A stretch of 64,000 nt of DNA, taken from NCBI GenBank assembly GCA_964370815.1, contig CAYJKQ010000011.1, positions 15,622 to 79,621 of the forward strand, in the 5' to 3' direction. The first letter of the stretch is position 1, and every line of letters begins with the position of its first letter. Both the position numbers and the translations under genes were made by a program. This DNA comes from UBA12087 sp964370815 (lineage in GTDB: Bacteria; Chloroflexota; Anaerolineae; Anaerolineales; Villigracilaceae). Positions 18,665-27,595 of the stretch are shown here, one piece after another. Under the pieces are notes generated by a model that saw only the letters and a list, made by a program, of their open reading frames with translations, did not search any database and was not told the origin of the DNA.

Positions 18665-19543
18665 ATGCCTGAAACCGTAGATAGATGCTTATTGTGTAAT
18701 GCTGAGAACAGCCAGCTTTTTGACCAGCGAACCTTTGAGGGACGCATGGTTGAAAACCGTATTTGCCAATCTTGCGGATTTGTGTTTCAGTCGCCGCGCA
18801 TGACATCTGCCGAAACAAACGATTTCTATGCAGCTGAATACCGCAAGCTATACCAGGGCAGCAGTGACCCCAGTCCCAAAGACCTGGCAGTCCAGGAGCA
18901 GCGAGCTGAATTCCTGGCAACATTTACAAAGAAGCATGTTAAACATCTTGCCCGTGTACTGGATGTAGGCTGTTCTGCCGGGTTGCTGATGCAAGCTTTT
19001 AACCATACCTTTGGGTGCAATCCGGTGGGGATAGAACCGGGTAATGCTTACCGGGATGTTGCCGCCACGACCGGATTCAAGACCTATGCCACCCTGCAGG
19101 AAATGAAAACTGCGGGGGAGGCGCGCTTTGATCTGATCAGCATGGCACATGTTCTTGAGCATATCCCGCATCCGCTGGCATATCTTGTTGCTTTGCGTAA
19201 GCACTACCTTTCCCCTGAAGGTTACCTTCTGCTGGAAGTACCCAACTTGTACATACACGACAGCTTCGAGGTGGCACATCTAAGCTCCTTCAGTGCGCAC
19301 TCCTTGTGCACAATAGTTGAAAAAGCAGGTTTTGCTGTGATGGTGATGGAAAAACATGGCAGGCCGCGTTCGAATTTCCTGCCTTATTATCTGACAGTAC
19401 TATGCTGTCCCGCCACTAAAAAGGCGATATCCTCCCGGCGACCGGAAAGAGCTGTCAGGTTTAAACGCCGCATGGGTATGTTGTATCGCCGGTTGATGAG
19501 CCGTTTATTCCCTTCACAGACCTGGAAGTCATTTGTTGAGTAA
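18665..19543 (+). CDS. Class I SAM methyltransferase with N-terminal zinc ribbon
   Basis: 292 aa, same architecture as its upstream neighbour but clearly diverged. Zinc ribbon C8-x2-C11 and C34-x2-C37 (CLLCNAE, ICQSCGFVFQSPRMT), SAM motif VLDVGCSAGLLMQ, acidic motif GIEPGNAYRD, and SMAHVLEHIPHPLAYL typical of Methyltransf_23 proteins. Two consecutive enzymes of this type suggest two methylations in one glycan. It is likely cytosolic, acting on a nucleotide sugar or a lipid-linked intermediate. Confidence 0.85.
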   Translation: MPETVDRCLLCNAENSQLFDQRTFEGRMVENRICQSCGFVFQSPRMTSAETNDFYAAEYRKLYQGSSDPSPKDLAVQEQRAEFLATFTKKHVKHLARVLDVGCSAGLLMQAFNHTFGCNPVGIEPGNAYRDVAATTGFKTYATLQEMKTAGEARFDLISMAHVLEHIPHPLAYLVALRKHYLSPEGYLLLEVPNLYIHDSFEVAHLSSFSAHSLCTIVEKAGFAVMVMEKHGRPRSNFLPYYLTVLCCPATKKAISSRRPERAVRFKRRMGMLYRRLMSRLFPSQTWKSFVE

Positions 19544-19561
19544 AAAGCAGGCTGATTATCT

Positions 19562-20548
19562 ATGAAATTTCTTATCGCTGGACTAGGTTCCATCGGACGC
19601 CGCCATTTTCGCAATCTTCTGGCGCTGGGCGAACGCGATATTCTCCTGTACCGCACACAGCTCTCCAGCCTGCCGGATGATGAACTGGCTGGTTTCCCGG
19701 TCGAAACCGATCTGCAGGTTGCTCTGGCGCACAATCCACAGGCTGTCATTATCTCCAATCCGACCGCTCTGCACCTGGATGTCGCAATTCCTGCAGCCGA
19801 AGCAGGTTGCAGCCTCCTGTTGGAGAAGCCGGTTTCACACAGTTTGGAAGGTGTGGAGCGTCTTGAACTCGCTTTACAGAACGGCGGAGGCAAAATTTTG
19901 GTTGGTTTTCAATTCCGCTTTCACCCAACCCTGAGGAAAGCCGCATATATCATCCAGTCTGGAGAATTGGGCAAGTTGCTCTCTGCCCAGGCTCATTGGG
20001 GTGAGTTCTTGCCGGACTGGCATCCTTGGGAGGATTTTCGGCAGGGATATTCTGCTCGCAGCGATTTGGGCGGAGGTGTGGTGTTGACCCTTTCCCACCC
20101 GCTGGATTACCTGCGCTTTCTGATCGGTGAAGTCGGGTCTGTCTGGGCTTTCACTTCATCGCGGGGTCTTGACATGAAAGTGGAAGATACTGCCGAGATT
20201 GGCTTGCGATTTAAATCCGGCGTTATTGGCAGCCTGCACCTGGATTATAATCAACGCCCCCCAGCTCACCACTTTGAAATCATTGGAACTCAGGGCAATT
20301 TGCGCTGGGATAACAGCGATGGCAGCCTGGATGTTTTTGATGCAGACAAGCAAACTCGCAAAAATCTTATGCCACCGGCTGGTTTTGAGAGAAACCAGTT
20401 GTTTTTGGATGAGATGAGCCATTTTCTATCCGTCGTGCGGGGTGAAGCTGACCCAATCTGCAGTTGGCAGGATGGAAAACAGGCTTTGCACCTGGCTCTG
20501 GCAGCCCTGCAGTCTGCAGAGCAGGGACGCCTGGTTGAGTTGGAGTAA
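19562..20548 (+). CDS. Gfo/Idh/MocA-family sugar oxidoreductase
   Basis: NAD(P)-dependent dehydrogenase of 328 aa. The N-terminal Rossmann loop is IAGLGSIGRRHFRNL, the family motif EKPVSH is present, and the C-terminal domain holds the GGVVLTLSHPLDYLRFL segment with the putative catalytic His. It begins a four-gene run (oxidoreductase, SDR, NeuA, NeuB) whose content resembles the Campylobacter ptm/legionaminic set, where oxidoreductases of this type occur. Substrate unknown. Confidence 0.87.
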   Translation: MKFLIAGLGSIGRRHFRNLLALGERDILLYRTQLSSLPDDELAGFPVETDLQVALAHNPQAVIISNPTALHLDVAIPAAEAGCSLLLEKPVSHSLEGVERLELALQNGGGKILVGFQFRFHPTLRKAAYIIQSGELGKLLSAQAHWGEFLPDWHPWEDFRQGYSARSDLGGGVVLTLSHPLDYLRFLIGEVGSVWAFTSSRGLDMKVEDTAEIGLRFKSGVIGSLHLDYNQRPPAHHFEIIGTQGNLRWDNSDGSLDVFDADKQTRKNLMPPAGFERNQLFLDEMSHFLSVVRGEADPICSWQDGKQALHLALAALQSAEQGRLVELE

Positions 20549-20673
20549 CATCTGAAAAAGAAGTTATTGCTAGGGATGTTTACAAAAATGAATTGTCGGG
20601 ATGTAACCCCGACCTGCATTTGAGATAAAAACCGACTTCCTTAGATCTCGGGAAGGTATGAATTGGAGCTGGC

Positions 20674-21495
20674 ATGACGATATTGGAAAAATTTGACCTG
20701 ACTGGCAAAGTAGCCCTGGTGACCGGTGGGGCAGGGTTACTGGGAGCTGAGTTCTGCCAGACGCTGGCGCAGGCTGGGGCAGCTGTGGCTGTTGTGGATG
20801 TGAACACCGTAGCAGCACAAAAAATTGCCCGGGATCTGAGCGGATGCGGATATCAGGCTCTGGCTGTGCCCACCGATATTACAGATCCGGCAGCAGTCCA
20901 GTCTATGCGAGATACTATCCTGGACAAATATGGAAGGCTGGATATCCTGGTCAACTCAGCTGCTCTCGATCCCAAATTTGACCCTGGTCATACTGAACCC
21001 GGCACCACCGGTGCTTTTGAAGATTATCCGCTGGCAGCCTGGCGGCAGGCCCTGGATGTAAACCTGACCGGTATGTTCCTGGTCTCTCAGTCCGTAGCTC
21101 CTTCCATGCTGGCGCAAATGGGTGGTGTCATCATCAATGTCTGTTCAATGTACGGCTTGGTTGGACCGGATCAACGCCTTTATCAAAGCAAAGGACAACC
21201 AGAGCGCTTTAAACCGGTATATTATTCGGTTACAAAAGCGGGTGTGCTTGGCTTTACAAAATACCTGGCGACTTATTATGCAGGCAAACATATCCGTGTG
21301 AACGCGCTCACGCCGGGCGGGGTTTTCAATGGTCATGATGAAGTTTTCATGAAGGAATATGCAGCCCGGGCAGTGCTGGGGCGTATGGCTAAGAAGGATG
21401 AGATGAACGGAGCGCTGCTCTTTTTGGTCTCCGAAGCCTCAACCTATATGACCGGGGCAAACCTGGTGGTGGATGGAGGCTGGACGGCATGGTAG
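20674..21495 (+). CDS. SDR-family oxidoreductase (PtmA-like)
   Basis: Classical short-chain dehydrogenase, 273 aa. Cofactor loop TGGAGLLGAEFCQ, LVNSAALDP for NNAG, the SMYG serine, and YYSVTKAG as the YxxxK catalytic pair. Its neighbours are a Gfo/Idh/MocA enzyme upstream and NeuA/NeuB genes downstream, the context in which PtmA of flagellar legionaminic acid loci is found. It overlaps the following cytidylyltransferase start by 7 bases, so coupled translation is likely. The exact reaction is not known. Confidence 0.85.
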   Translation: MTILEKFDLTGKVALVTGGAGLLGAEFCQTLAQAGAAVAVVDVNTVAAQKIARDLSGCGYQALAVPTDITDPAAVQSMRDTILDKYGRLDILVNSAALDPKFDPGHTEPGTTGAFEDYPLAAWRQALDVNLTGMFLVSQSVAPSMLAQMGGVIINVCSMYGLVGPDQRLYQSKGQPERFKPVYYSVTKAGVLGFTKYLATYYAGKHIRVNALTPGGVFNGHDEVFMKEYAARAVLGRMAKKDEMNGALLFLVSEASTYMTGANLVVDGGWTAW

Positions 21496-22232
21496 AAGTC
21501 CTGGCTATCGTCCCGGCGCGTGGCGGCTCCAAGAGCATCCCGCGCAAGAATATTCGCAGCCTGGCGGGGCATCCGTTGATTGCGTATAGCATTGCGGCGG
21601 GATTGGCTACCGGGATTGTCTCGCGCCTGATCGTCTCGACCGATGATGATGAGATTGCCGGGGTGGCGCGCAAGTATGGCGCTGAAGTCCCTTTCCTGCG
21701 TCCGGCTGAACATTCACAGGACAACACTCCAGACTTGCCAGTCTTCCAGCATGCCCTCGAGTGGCTGCTGGAAAACGAAGCCTACCAGCCGGAGATCGTC
21801 GTGCAATTACGCCCCACATCTCCTTTCCGGCGTGTAAAGCACATCGACGATTCGGTGCACCTGCTGCTTGAGCACCCGGGTGCTGATGCAGTCCGCACGG
21901 TGTGCATCCCCTTCCAGAACCCGTTCAAAATGTGGCGTATCTCACCCGACGGATTTCTGCAACCGCTAGGCAGCGAGCTGGGCATTCCGTACGAACCCTA
22001 TAATCAGCCACGCCAGGCTTTGCCGAATGTGTACTGGCAGACCGGATATGTGGATGCCTGCCGGGTGAGTACGATCCTGAATAAAAATTCGATGACAGGT
22101 CAGCGTATCCTGCCTGTGGTGATCGACCCGGCAGAATGGATCGATATCGACTCGCCGGATGATTGGCTGCGCGCCGAACGCCTGCTCGAAAGAGGAGATA
22201 TCAGGCTGGATGAATTAGGCTTTTCTATTTAG
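21489..22232 (+). CDS. neuA: Acylneuraminate cytidylyltransferase (NeuA/PtmB-like)
   Basis: 247 aa. The motif IVPARGGSKSIPRKNIRSL, then LIVSTDDDEIAGVARKYG, QLRPTSPFRRVKHIDD and the late WIDIDSPDDW are the standard CMP-nonulosonate synthetase signatures. It lies between an SDR (overlap) and the NeuB-isomerase fusion, giving a complete oxidoreductase-activation-synthesis set. It is distinct in sequence from the NeuA at 15764, so the two may serve different sugars. Confidence 0.92.
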   Translation: MVEVLAIVPARGGSKSIPRKNIRSLAGHPLIAYSIAAGLATGIVSRLIVSTDDDEIAGVARKYGAEVPFLRPAEHSQDNTPDLPVFQHALEWLLENEAYQPEIVVQLRPTSPFRRVKHIDDSVHLLLEHPGADAVRTVCIPFQNPFKMWRISPDGFLQPLGSELGIPYEPYNQPRQALPNVYWQTGYVDACRVSTILNKNSMTGQRILPVVIDPAEWIDIDSPDDWLRAERLLERGDIRLDELGFSI

Positions 22233-22314
22233 TTTCTAAAATCAGTGTGGTGTTGAGAAGCCTACTTTTTTGAGAAGATGTAAGTTAACTTTTGTTGATA
22301 ATATTGGAGGAAGT

Positions 22315-24204
22315 ATGCCCGAAATTAAAATAGGTGAGCGGTTGATCGGAGACGGTCACCCGACTTACATAATTGCCGAGATCGGTGTCAACCATAACGG
22401 TATTCCGCAACTGGCTTTTGAGCTGATCGATGTTGCTGTTGATTGCGGAGCTGATGCGGTCAAATTCCAGAAGCGGGACCTGGAAAGCTTGTACCCGCAG
22501 AAATATCTCGACAACGCCAACGTCGGCGAGAAGACTCTGCGTTACCTGCTGCCCATTTTACAACAGGTGGAACTTCCCGAGCGTACTTTTTTTGAGATCG
22601 CCGAATACTGCCAAAAGAAAGGTATCACCTTCTTGTGTACCCCTTTTGACGTAAAAAGTGCAGACTTCCTGGAGGGGTTGGGCGTTCCGGCATTCAAGGT
22701 GGCTTCGGCGGATATGACCAACCTGCCCCTATTGGAACACCTGGTATCCAAGAAGAAACCACTCATCCTATCCACTGGTATGTCACGCCCAGATGAAGTC
22801 GAGTTCACTGCCAATTATCTTAAAGAACGCAAGGTGGAATTTGCCTTCCTGCATTGCAACAGCACTTATCCAACCGCATTTGAAGACATCAACCTGCTGT
22901 ATATGCAACAATTGAGCAAGTTTGATGTACCTGTCGGTTATTCCGGACACGAGCGCGGCATAGCCGTCTCGACCGTGGCATCTGTGCTGGGAGCCAATAT
23001 CATTGAACGCCACTTGACCCTCGACCGGGCGATGGACGGTCCTGACCATTCCGCAAGCCTGGAGCCGCAGGGATTTAAGAAACTGGTGCGGGATATCCGC
23101 CAGGTAGCCCAGGCGCTTGGAACCGGGCAGGAGAAGTATTTTTCACGGGGCGAGATCCTGAACCGGGAAGTGTTGGCCAAGAGCCTGGTGGCTGCCCGCC
23201 AGATCCAACCTGGAGAAGTGCTCAGTGCAGATATGATCACGGTTAAAGGTCCTGGATTGGGGCTCTCTCCACAGCTTTTCCACAAACTGGTGGGTCGCAA
23301 AGTTGATCGCTTGATCGATGAAGATGAGCCTTTTCTGGACCGTGATATTGGTATCCAAACTGAATTGGATGTGGAACATACCCTGCCTTTACAATGGGGC
23401 TTTACAGTCCGTTTTCGGGATTATGAAGAATTGTTGCATTTCAATCCGCGCTTGCTGGAATTTCACTTTACCGACCAGGACCTGGATGATACCTACCCTG
23501 GCCGGGATTTCGATATGCAACTGGTGGTGCATGCCCCGGAATTTTGGGATCGCACCCTGGTGGATATGTGCGCCATGGATGAGCGCCAACGCACAGATAC
23601 TATCAAGCTGCTGCAAAAATCCATCAACCTGGCGCGGGGAATGGGTCCCCACTTCAAGGGAACACCCAAAGTGATCATCCACCCGGGCGCCATGAGTCTG
23701 GATCACCCAATTCGTGATAAAAAAACCTTGTATGATAATTTGCTGCGCTCGGTAAAAGAGTTGGATTTCGATGGTGTTGAATTGCTGCTGGAGAACCTGC
23801 CACCGCATCCCTGGTATTTTGGCGGTCAGTGGCTGACCAATGCCTTCATGGATGCGAGCGAGATACGAGATTTCATCACCCCGCTGGGGCTGAAGATGTG
23901 CTTCGACACATCCCATTCCAAGTTATATTGCAATTGGGCGCATGTTGATTTTTATGAACAGGTTGAGATCCTGCTGCCTTATATCGGACATTTGCACCTT
24001 TCGGATGCCTCCGGTTTGGATGGGGAAGGTTTGCAAGTGGGGGAAGGTACTATTGACTGGGTGCATTTCTTCAAGGTGGCACACAGCTACACGGGCAGCA
24101 TGATCCCTGAGATATGGCGCGGCCACCAGCACGGAGGTCAGGGCTTTATCCTGGCCATCCAGCGTCTGAGCGAAGCCTATGCGCGTGCCAGGGAGCAGTT
24201 ATAA
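22315..24204 (+). CDS. NeuB-SAF synthase fused to a sugar-phosphate isomerase/epimerase barrel (copy 3)
   Basis: ATG 22315 is chosen because GGAGG lies just upstream (22305-22309); the frame opens further upstream but without a ribosome site. The 629-residue product has three parts. Residues 1-280 are a NeuB TIM barrel (AEIGVNHNG, GADAVKFQKR, ERH at 231-233). Residues 283-345 are a SAF domain (VAARQIQPGEVLSADMI). Residues about 352-629 are a second TIM barrel of the xylose-isomerase-like/AP-endonuclease-2 type: VVHAPE (H406), IIHPG (H456), LLENLP (E493), CFDTSHSK (D531), HLHLSDA (H561) and PEIWRGHQHGG (E599), a full set of candidate metal ligands. The fusion could epimerise or isomerise the acceptor sugar, or a product, next to the synthase. 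NeuB homologues are normally about 350 aa. Confidence 0.92.
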   Translation: MPEIKIGERLIGDGHPTYIIAEIGVNHNGIPQLAFELIDVAVDCGADAVKFQKRDLESLYPQKYLDNANVGEKTLRYLLPILQQVELPERTFFEIAEYCQKKGITFLCTPFDVKSADFLEGLGVPAFKVASADMTNLPLLEHLVSKKKPLILSTGMSRPDEVEFTANYLKERKVEFAFLHCNSTYPTAFEDINLLYMQQLSKFDVPVGYSGHERGIAVSTVASVLGANIIERHLTLDRAMDGPDHSASLEPQGFKKLVRDIRQVAQALGTGQEKYFSRGEILNREVLAKSLVAARQIQPGEVLSADMITVKGPGLGLSPQLFHKLVGRKVDRLIDEDEPFLDRDIGIQTELDVEHTLPLQWGFTVRFRDYEELLHFNPRLLEFHFTDQDLDDTYPGRDFDMQLVVHAPEFWDRTLVDMCAMDERQRTDTIKLLQKSINLARGMGPHFKGTPKVIIHPGAMSLDHPIRDKKTLYDNLLRSVKELDFDGVELLLENLPPHPWYFGGQWLTNAFMDASEIRDFITPLGLKMCFDTSHSKLYCNWAHVDFYEQVEILLPYIGHLHLSDASGLDGEGLQVGEGTIDWVHFFKVAHSYTGSMIPEIWRGHQHGGQGFILAIQRLSEAYARAREQL

Positions 24205-24217
24205 ATTGCAGTCTTTT

Positions 24218-25810
24218 ATGAAGCATGTGCGTATCCACCTGGCTGGTCTGCAAACAGACTGGCGTACCCTGCAACTGGCAAAACAGGTTGCGCTATATTC
24301 TCAAGTGGATGAATCCAAAAATCCGGTCATCTTCTTTAACGCCTCCACGCGCCTGAATACACTAAGTCAGAACGCCGGTTTTGCCTTGCTGGCTGGTTGG
24401 GCTGTTCAACTGGCAGGTTGGCCGGTTATCCATTTTGTGTGCCAGGCCGGTATGAGCCGCTGTGTGCTGGGCACCGACCAGGATGATTTTTCAGCGAAAC
24501 CTCCCTGCAAGGCTTGCATGCGCCAATCACGTCTCAATCAATATGCCACCCAGGTGCATCCCTTTGTTTATAAGGAAGATCGGGACTTGCAAGACCGTTT
24601 GAAAGAACTTGCCTTGAAAGGGCTGGTCAATTTTGAATTCCCATTTGCAGAACATAGCCTACCCCTGGGTGCGCTGGTACTGCCATCCATACGCTGGCGT
24701 TTGCGCCGCAGCAACCTGGTGGACGATGAATCCACACGTTTTCTATTCCGGGAATATATTCTTTCAGCCTGGAATGTAGCACGTGAATTTGATGCCCTGC
24801 TGAAAAATATTTATCCACGGGCAGTGCTGGTCTTCAACGGTCAATTCTTCCCGGAAGCAGTGGTACGTTGGATATGCTTGCAGCGCGGTATCTTCTCGGT
24901 GACTCATGAGGTTGCCATGCAACCCTTGAGCGGTTTTTTTACCCCTGGTGAAGCTACTGCTTACCCTGTTGATATTCCCAAAGACTTCAGCTTGACCACT
25001 GCCCAAAATATCCGACTGGATGCCTACCTTGAGAAACGTCTGCAGGGTAATTTCAGCATGGCAGGCATACGTTTTTGGCCGGAAATGAAAGCGCTCGATC
25101 CTGCTTTTTTAGAGAAAGTCACCCGATTCAAGCAGATCGTTCCGATCTTTACGAACGTGATCTTTGATACCAGTCAGCCTCATTCCAACGTCGTTTTCAA
25201 GGATATGTTCGCCTGGCTGGACCAGGTGCTGGAATTGATCCAGAGTCATCCGGAAACACTGTTCGTGCTGCGTTCCCACCCGGACGAAAAACGGGCTGGC
25301 AAGCTCAGCCTGGAAAGCGTTTCGGGTTGGGTGGCTGAACATAGAGTGAACGAACTGGATAATGTGGTTTATGTGGATGCACTTGAATATATCAGTTCTT
25401 ATGAATTGATCGAGCGTTCAAAATTCATTATGATCTACAACTCGACCATCGGCCTGGAAGCTGCCATCATGGGAAAAGTAGTTTTGTGTGCGGGCAGGTC
25501 GCGTTTCACACCTTACCCGATCGTGTATTTCCCCGATTCTCCTGATGGTTACAGGCAGCAGGCTGAGGACTTTCTGGTGGCAGACACCGTGCAGGCGCCG
25601 GCTCATTTCCGTGAAAATGCCCGCCGTTTTCTTTATTATCAACTGTTTCGGACTTCTTTTCCATTTAACGAATTTCTTGAGCCTTCCCTGGTTCCCGGAG
25701 TTGTCCAGTTGAAGAGATTTAACTGGCAGGCTATCGCCAACTCCCCGGTCCTGAAAGCCGTGGTGAAGGGACTCACGGAACGTATTCCTTTTCTGTTTGT
25801 TCAGGATTGA
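24218..25810 (+). CDS. Large GT-B-like protein with an N-terminal Cys quartet
   Basis: About 530 aa. The start is unsettled: ATG 24218 has no close ribosome site, TTG 24206 follows AGGGAG at 24190-24195, and ATG 24179 would overlap the previous gene. The C-terminal half has LFVLRSHPDEKR and SKFIMIYNSTIGLEAAIMGKVVLCAG, the same layout as the proteins at 2016 and 9552. Unlike those, residues C75, C82, C97 and C100 (spacing C-x6-C-x14-C-x2-C) form a possible metal site. It probably encodes a glycosyltransferase or terminus-modifying enzyme; this is an inference from context and fold pattern. Confidence 0.65.
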   Translation: MKHVRIHLAGLQTDWRTLQLAKQVALYSQVDESKNPVIFFNASTRLNTLSQNAGFALLAGWAVQLAGWPVIHFVCQAGMSRCVLGTDQDDFSAKPPCKACMRQSRLNQYATQVHPFVYKEDRDLQDRLKELALKGLVNFEFPFAEHSLPLGALVLPSIRWRLRRSNLVDDESTRFLFREYILSAWNVAREFDALLKNIYPRAVLVFNGQFFPEAVVRWICLQRGIFSVTHEVAMQPLSGFFTPGEATAYPVDIPKDFSLTTAQNIRLDAYLEKRLQGNFSMAGIRFWPEMKALDPAFLEKVTRFKQIVPIFTNVIFDTSQPHSNVVFKDMFAWLDQVLELIQSHPETLFVLRSHPDEKRAGKLSLESVSGWVAEHRVNELDNVVYVDALEYISSYELIERSKFIMIYNSTIGLEAAIMGKVVLCAGRSRFTPYPIVYFPDSPDGYRQQAEDFLVADTVQAPAHFRENARRFLYYQLFRTSFPFNEFLEPSLVPGVVQLKRFNWQAIANSPVLKAVVKGLTERIPFLFVQD

Positions 25811-25827
25811 TCCCGGAAGAAATGCAT

Positions 25828-26772
25828 ATGCAATGTTCAATCGTGATCCGGGCTTATAACGAAGAAAAGCATCTCCCCCGCCTTCTGGAGGGTATTCTTC
25901 AGCAATCCCTGCAAGAGGTGCAGATCATCCTGGTGGATTCGGGTTCGAGCGATGCCACGGTGGAGATCGCCCGCAGCTATGGCGCTGAGCTGGTTTTCAT
26001 CACGCCGCAGGAATTCACCTTTGGGCGTGCCCTGAACCATGGTATTGCAGCTGCGCGGGCGGATTTTATTGTGATCATCAGCGCGCACTGTTACCCGGTC
26101 TATCCGGATTGGCTCGAGCAACTGCTCAAACCTTTTGAAGATGAGAAGGTTGCGCTCAGTTATGGTAAACAACGCGGAGGTGAGACCAACCAGTATTCCG
26201 AGCATCAATTCTTCCGCAAGTATTTCCCGGATATCTCGCAACCCCGCCAGGGACAACCCTATTCGCATAATGCCAATGCCGCCATCCGCCGCTCGCTCTG
26301 GCAGCAGCAACCTTTCAACGAAAACCTTACCGGTCTGGAGGACCTGTCCTGGAGTAGCTGGGCTATGAGCCAGGGTCATTCCATTGCTTATTCAGCTGAA
26401 GCCGAGGTTGTCCATGTGCATGACGAGAAACCGGTACAGGTTTACCGTCGCTACCAGCGCGAAGCTGTTGCCATGAAACAGATCCTGCCAAAAAGCCGCT
26501 TCACGCTGTGGAATTTTATACGACTGTGGTTGAGCTCGACCCTCTCGGACCTGCTGCAAGCGCGTCGGGAGGGAGTTCTGGCTGGCAAGGCAGGCAGCAT
26601 TTTGTGGTTCCGGTTGATGCAATATTGGGGAACCTACCGGGGTTATGCCTACTCTGGCAAAGTGGATGCCAGCCTGCACCAGACCTTTTCTTATCCGCCT
26701 GGCATTCTGGCGGACAAGATCCCGGCCGATCGTCCTGTCAGGCCGATTGATTATAATAAACCGGAAGGTTAG
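25828..26772 (+). CDS. Glycosyltransferase family 2 (rhamnosyltransferase-like)
   Basis: GT-A enzyme, 314 aa from ATG 25828 (GGAAG at 25814-25818 is best spaced for it; ATG 25822 and TTG 25807 are in frame upstream). Motifs: CSIVIRAYNEEKHLPRLL, ILVDSGSSDATVEIA, ADFIVIISAHCYP where the DxD position is degenerate, and SHNANAAIRRSLW. The C-terminal 80 residues resemble rhamnosyltransferase-type GT2s. It follows the 24218 gene closely and precedes a cytidylyltransferase by 4 bases. Confidence 0.83.
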   Translation: MQCSIVIRAYNEEKHLPRLLEGILQQSLQEVQIILVDSGSSDATVEIARSYGAELVFITPQEFTFGRALNHGIAAARADFIVIISAHCYPVYPDWLEQLLKPFEDEKVALSYGKQRGGETNQYSEHQFFRKYFPDISQPRQGQPYSHNANAAIRRSLWQQQPFNENLTGLEDLSWSSWAMSQGHSIAYSAEAEVVHVHDEKPVQVYRRYQREAVAMKQILPKSRFTLWNFIRLWLSSTLSDLLQARREGVLAGKAGSILWFRLMQYWGTYRGYAYSGKVDASLHQTFSYPPGILADKIPADRPVRPIDYNKPEG

Positions 26773-26776
26773 AAAG

Positions 26777-27457
26777 ATGACACCTATGAAAATTGCAGCC
26801 CTGGTTCCCATGCGTCACCATTCACAACGCGTACCCGGCAAAAATTACCGGCCACTGGCTGGCAAACCCCTCTTCCATTACATCATTACCACCCTGCTGC
26901 AGGTCCCCCGCATCAACCAGGTGGTGGTGGATACAGATTCTGAAGAAGTCATGGCAGGTTTAAGGCAGCATTTCCCGGAAGTACTGATCCTTGAGCGCCC
27001 CGAATCCTTACGGGGAGATACGATCACGATGAACGAGATATTGCTGTACGATACCTCCTGCCTGGAAGCTGATCTCTACCTGCAGACGCACAGCACCAAT
27101 CCTTTGCTCAGCGCAGACACGCTCGAGCGTGCCCTTACTACCTTCTTGAAAGCCTACCCGGCATACGACTCGCTTTTTTCGGTGACGCCAATGCAAACCC
27201 GCTTGTGGGATGGGCATGGCAAAGCCATTAACCACGACCCGGATATCCTGCTGCAAACCCAGGACCTGCCACCGGTATTTGAAGAGAACTCCTGTATTTA
27301 TATGTTCACCCGCCAGAATTTGATCGAGCGTGGGAACCGGTTGGGAGCACATCCGCTCATGTTCGTGATGGATGCCGCTGAAGCCTGGGACATCGATGAG
27401 GAGCTCGATTTTTCCATCGTGGAGTTCCTGATGAACCACAGGGATCTTGCTGGTTGA
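26777..27457 (+). CDS. Cytidylyltransferase of the CMP-sugar synthetase family
   Basis: 226 aa from ATG 26777, with GGAAGG about 9 bases upstream. The N-terminus IAALVPMRHHSQRVPGKNY is a variant of the PARxGSKxxPxKN loop, with histidines where glycine/serine are usual; QTHSTNPLLSADTL and FEENSCIYMFTRQNL match the later motifs. It is the fourth protein of this fold in the window. A hydroxyacid dehydrogenase, an SDR and a DUF115-like protein lie downstream, a combination that may form a separate activated-sugar module. The sugar cannot be named. Confidence 0.83.
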   Translation: MTPMKIAALVPMRHHSQRVPGKNYRPLAGKPLFHYIITTLLQVPRINQVVVDTDSEEVMAGLRQHFPEVLILERPESLRGDTITMNEILLYDTSCLEADLYLQTHSTNPLLSADTLERALTTFLKAYPAYDSLFSVTPMQTRLWDGHGKAINHDPDILLQTQDLPPVFEENSCIYMFTRQNLIERGNRLGAHPLMFVMDAAEAWDIDEELDFSIVEFLMNHRDLAG

Positions 27458-27595
27458 TAATTGAAGAAGACAACTATTATGGAAGTTTGTCGAGTGTGGT
27501 GGTTTTTTTTACAGTCAAAATCATCGAACCCCAGAAACCTAATAATTAAACGGTCGTAAAAATTTATTGAAAAATACTTATTCCATCAGGATGAT

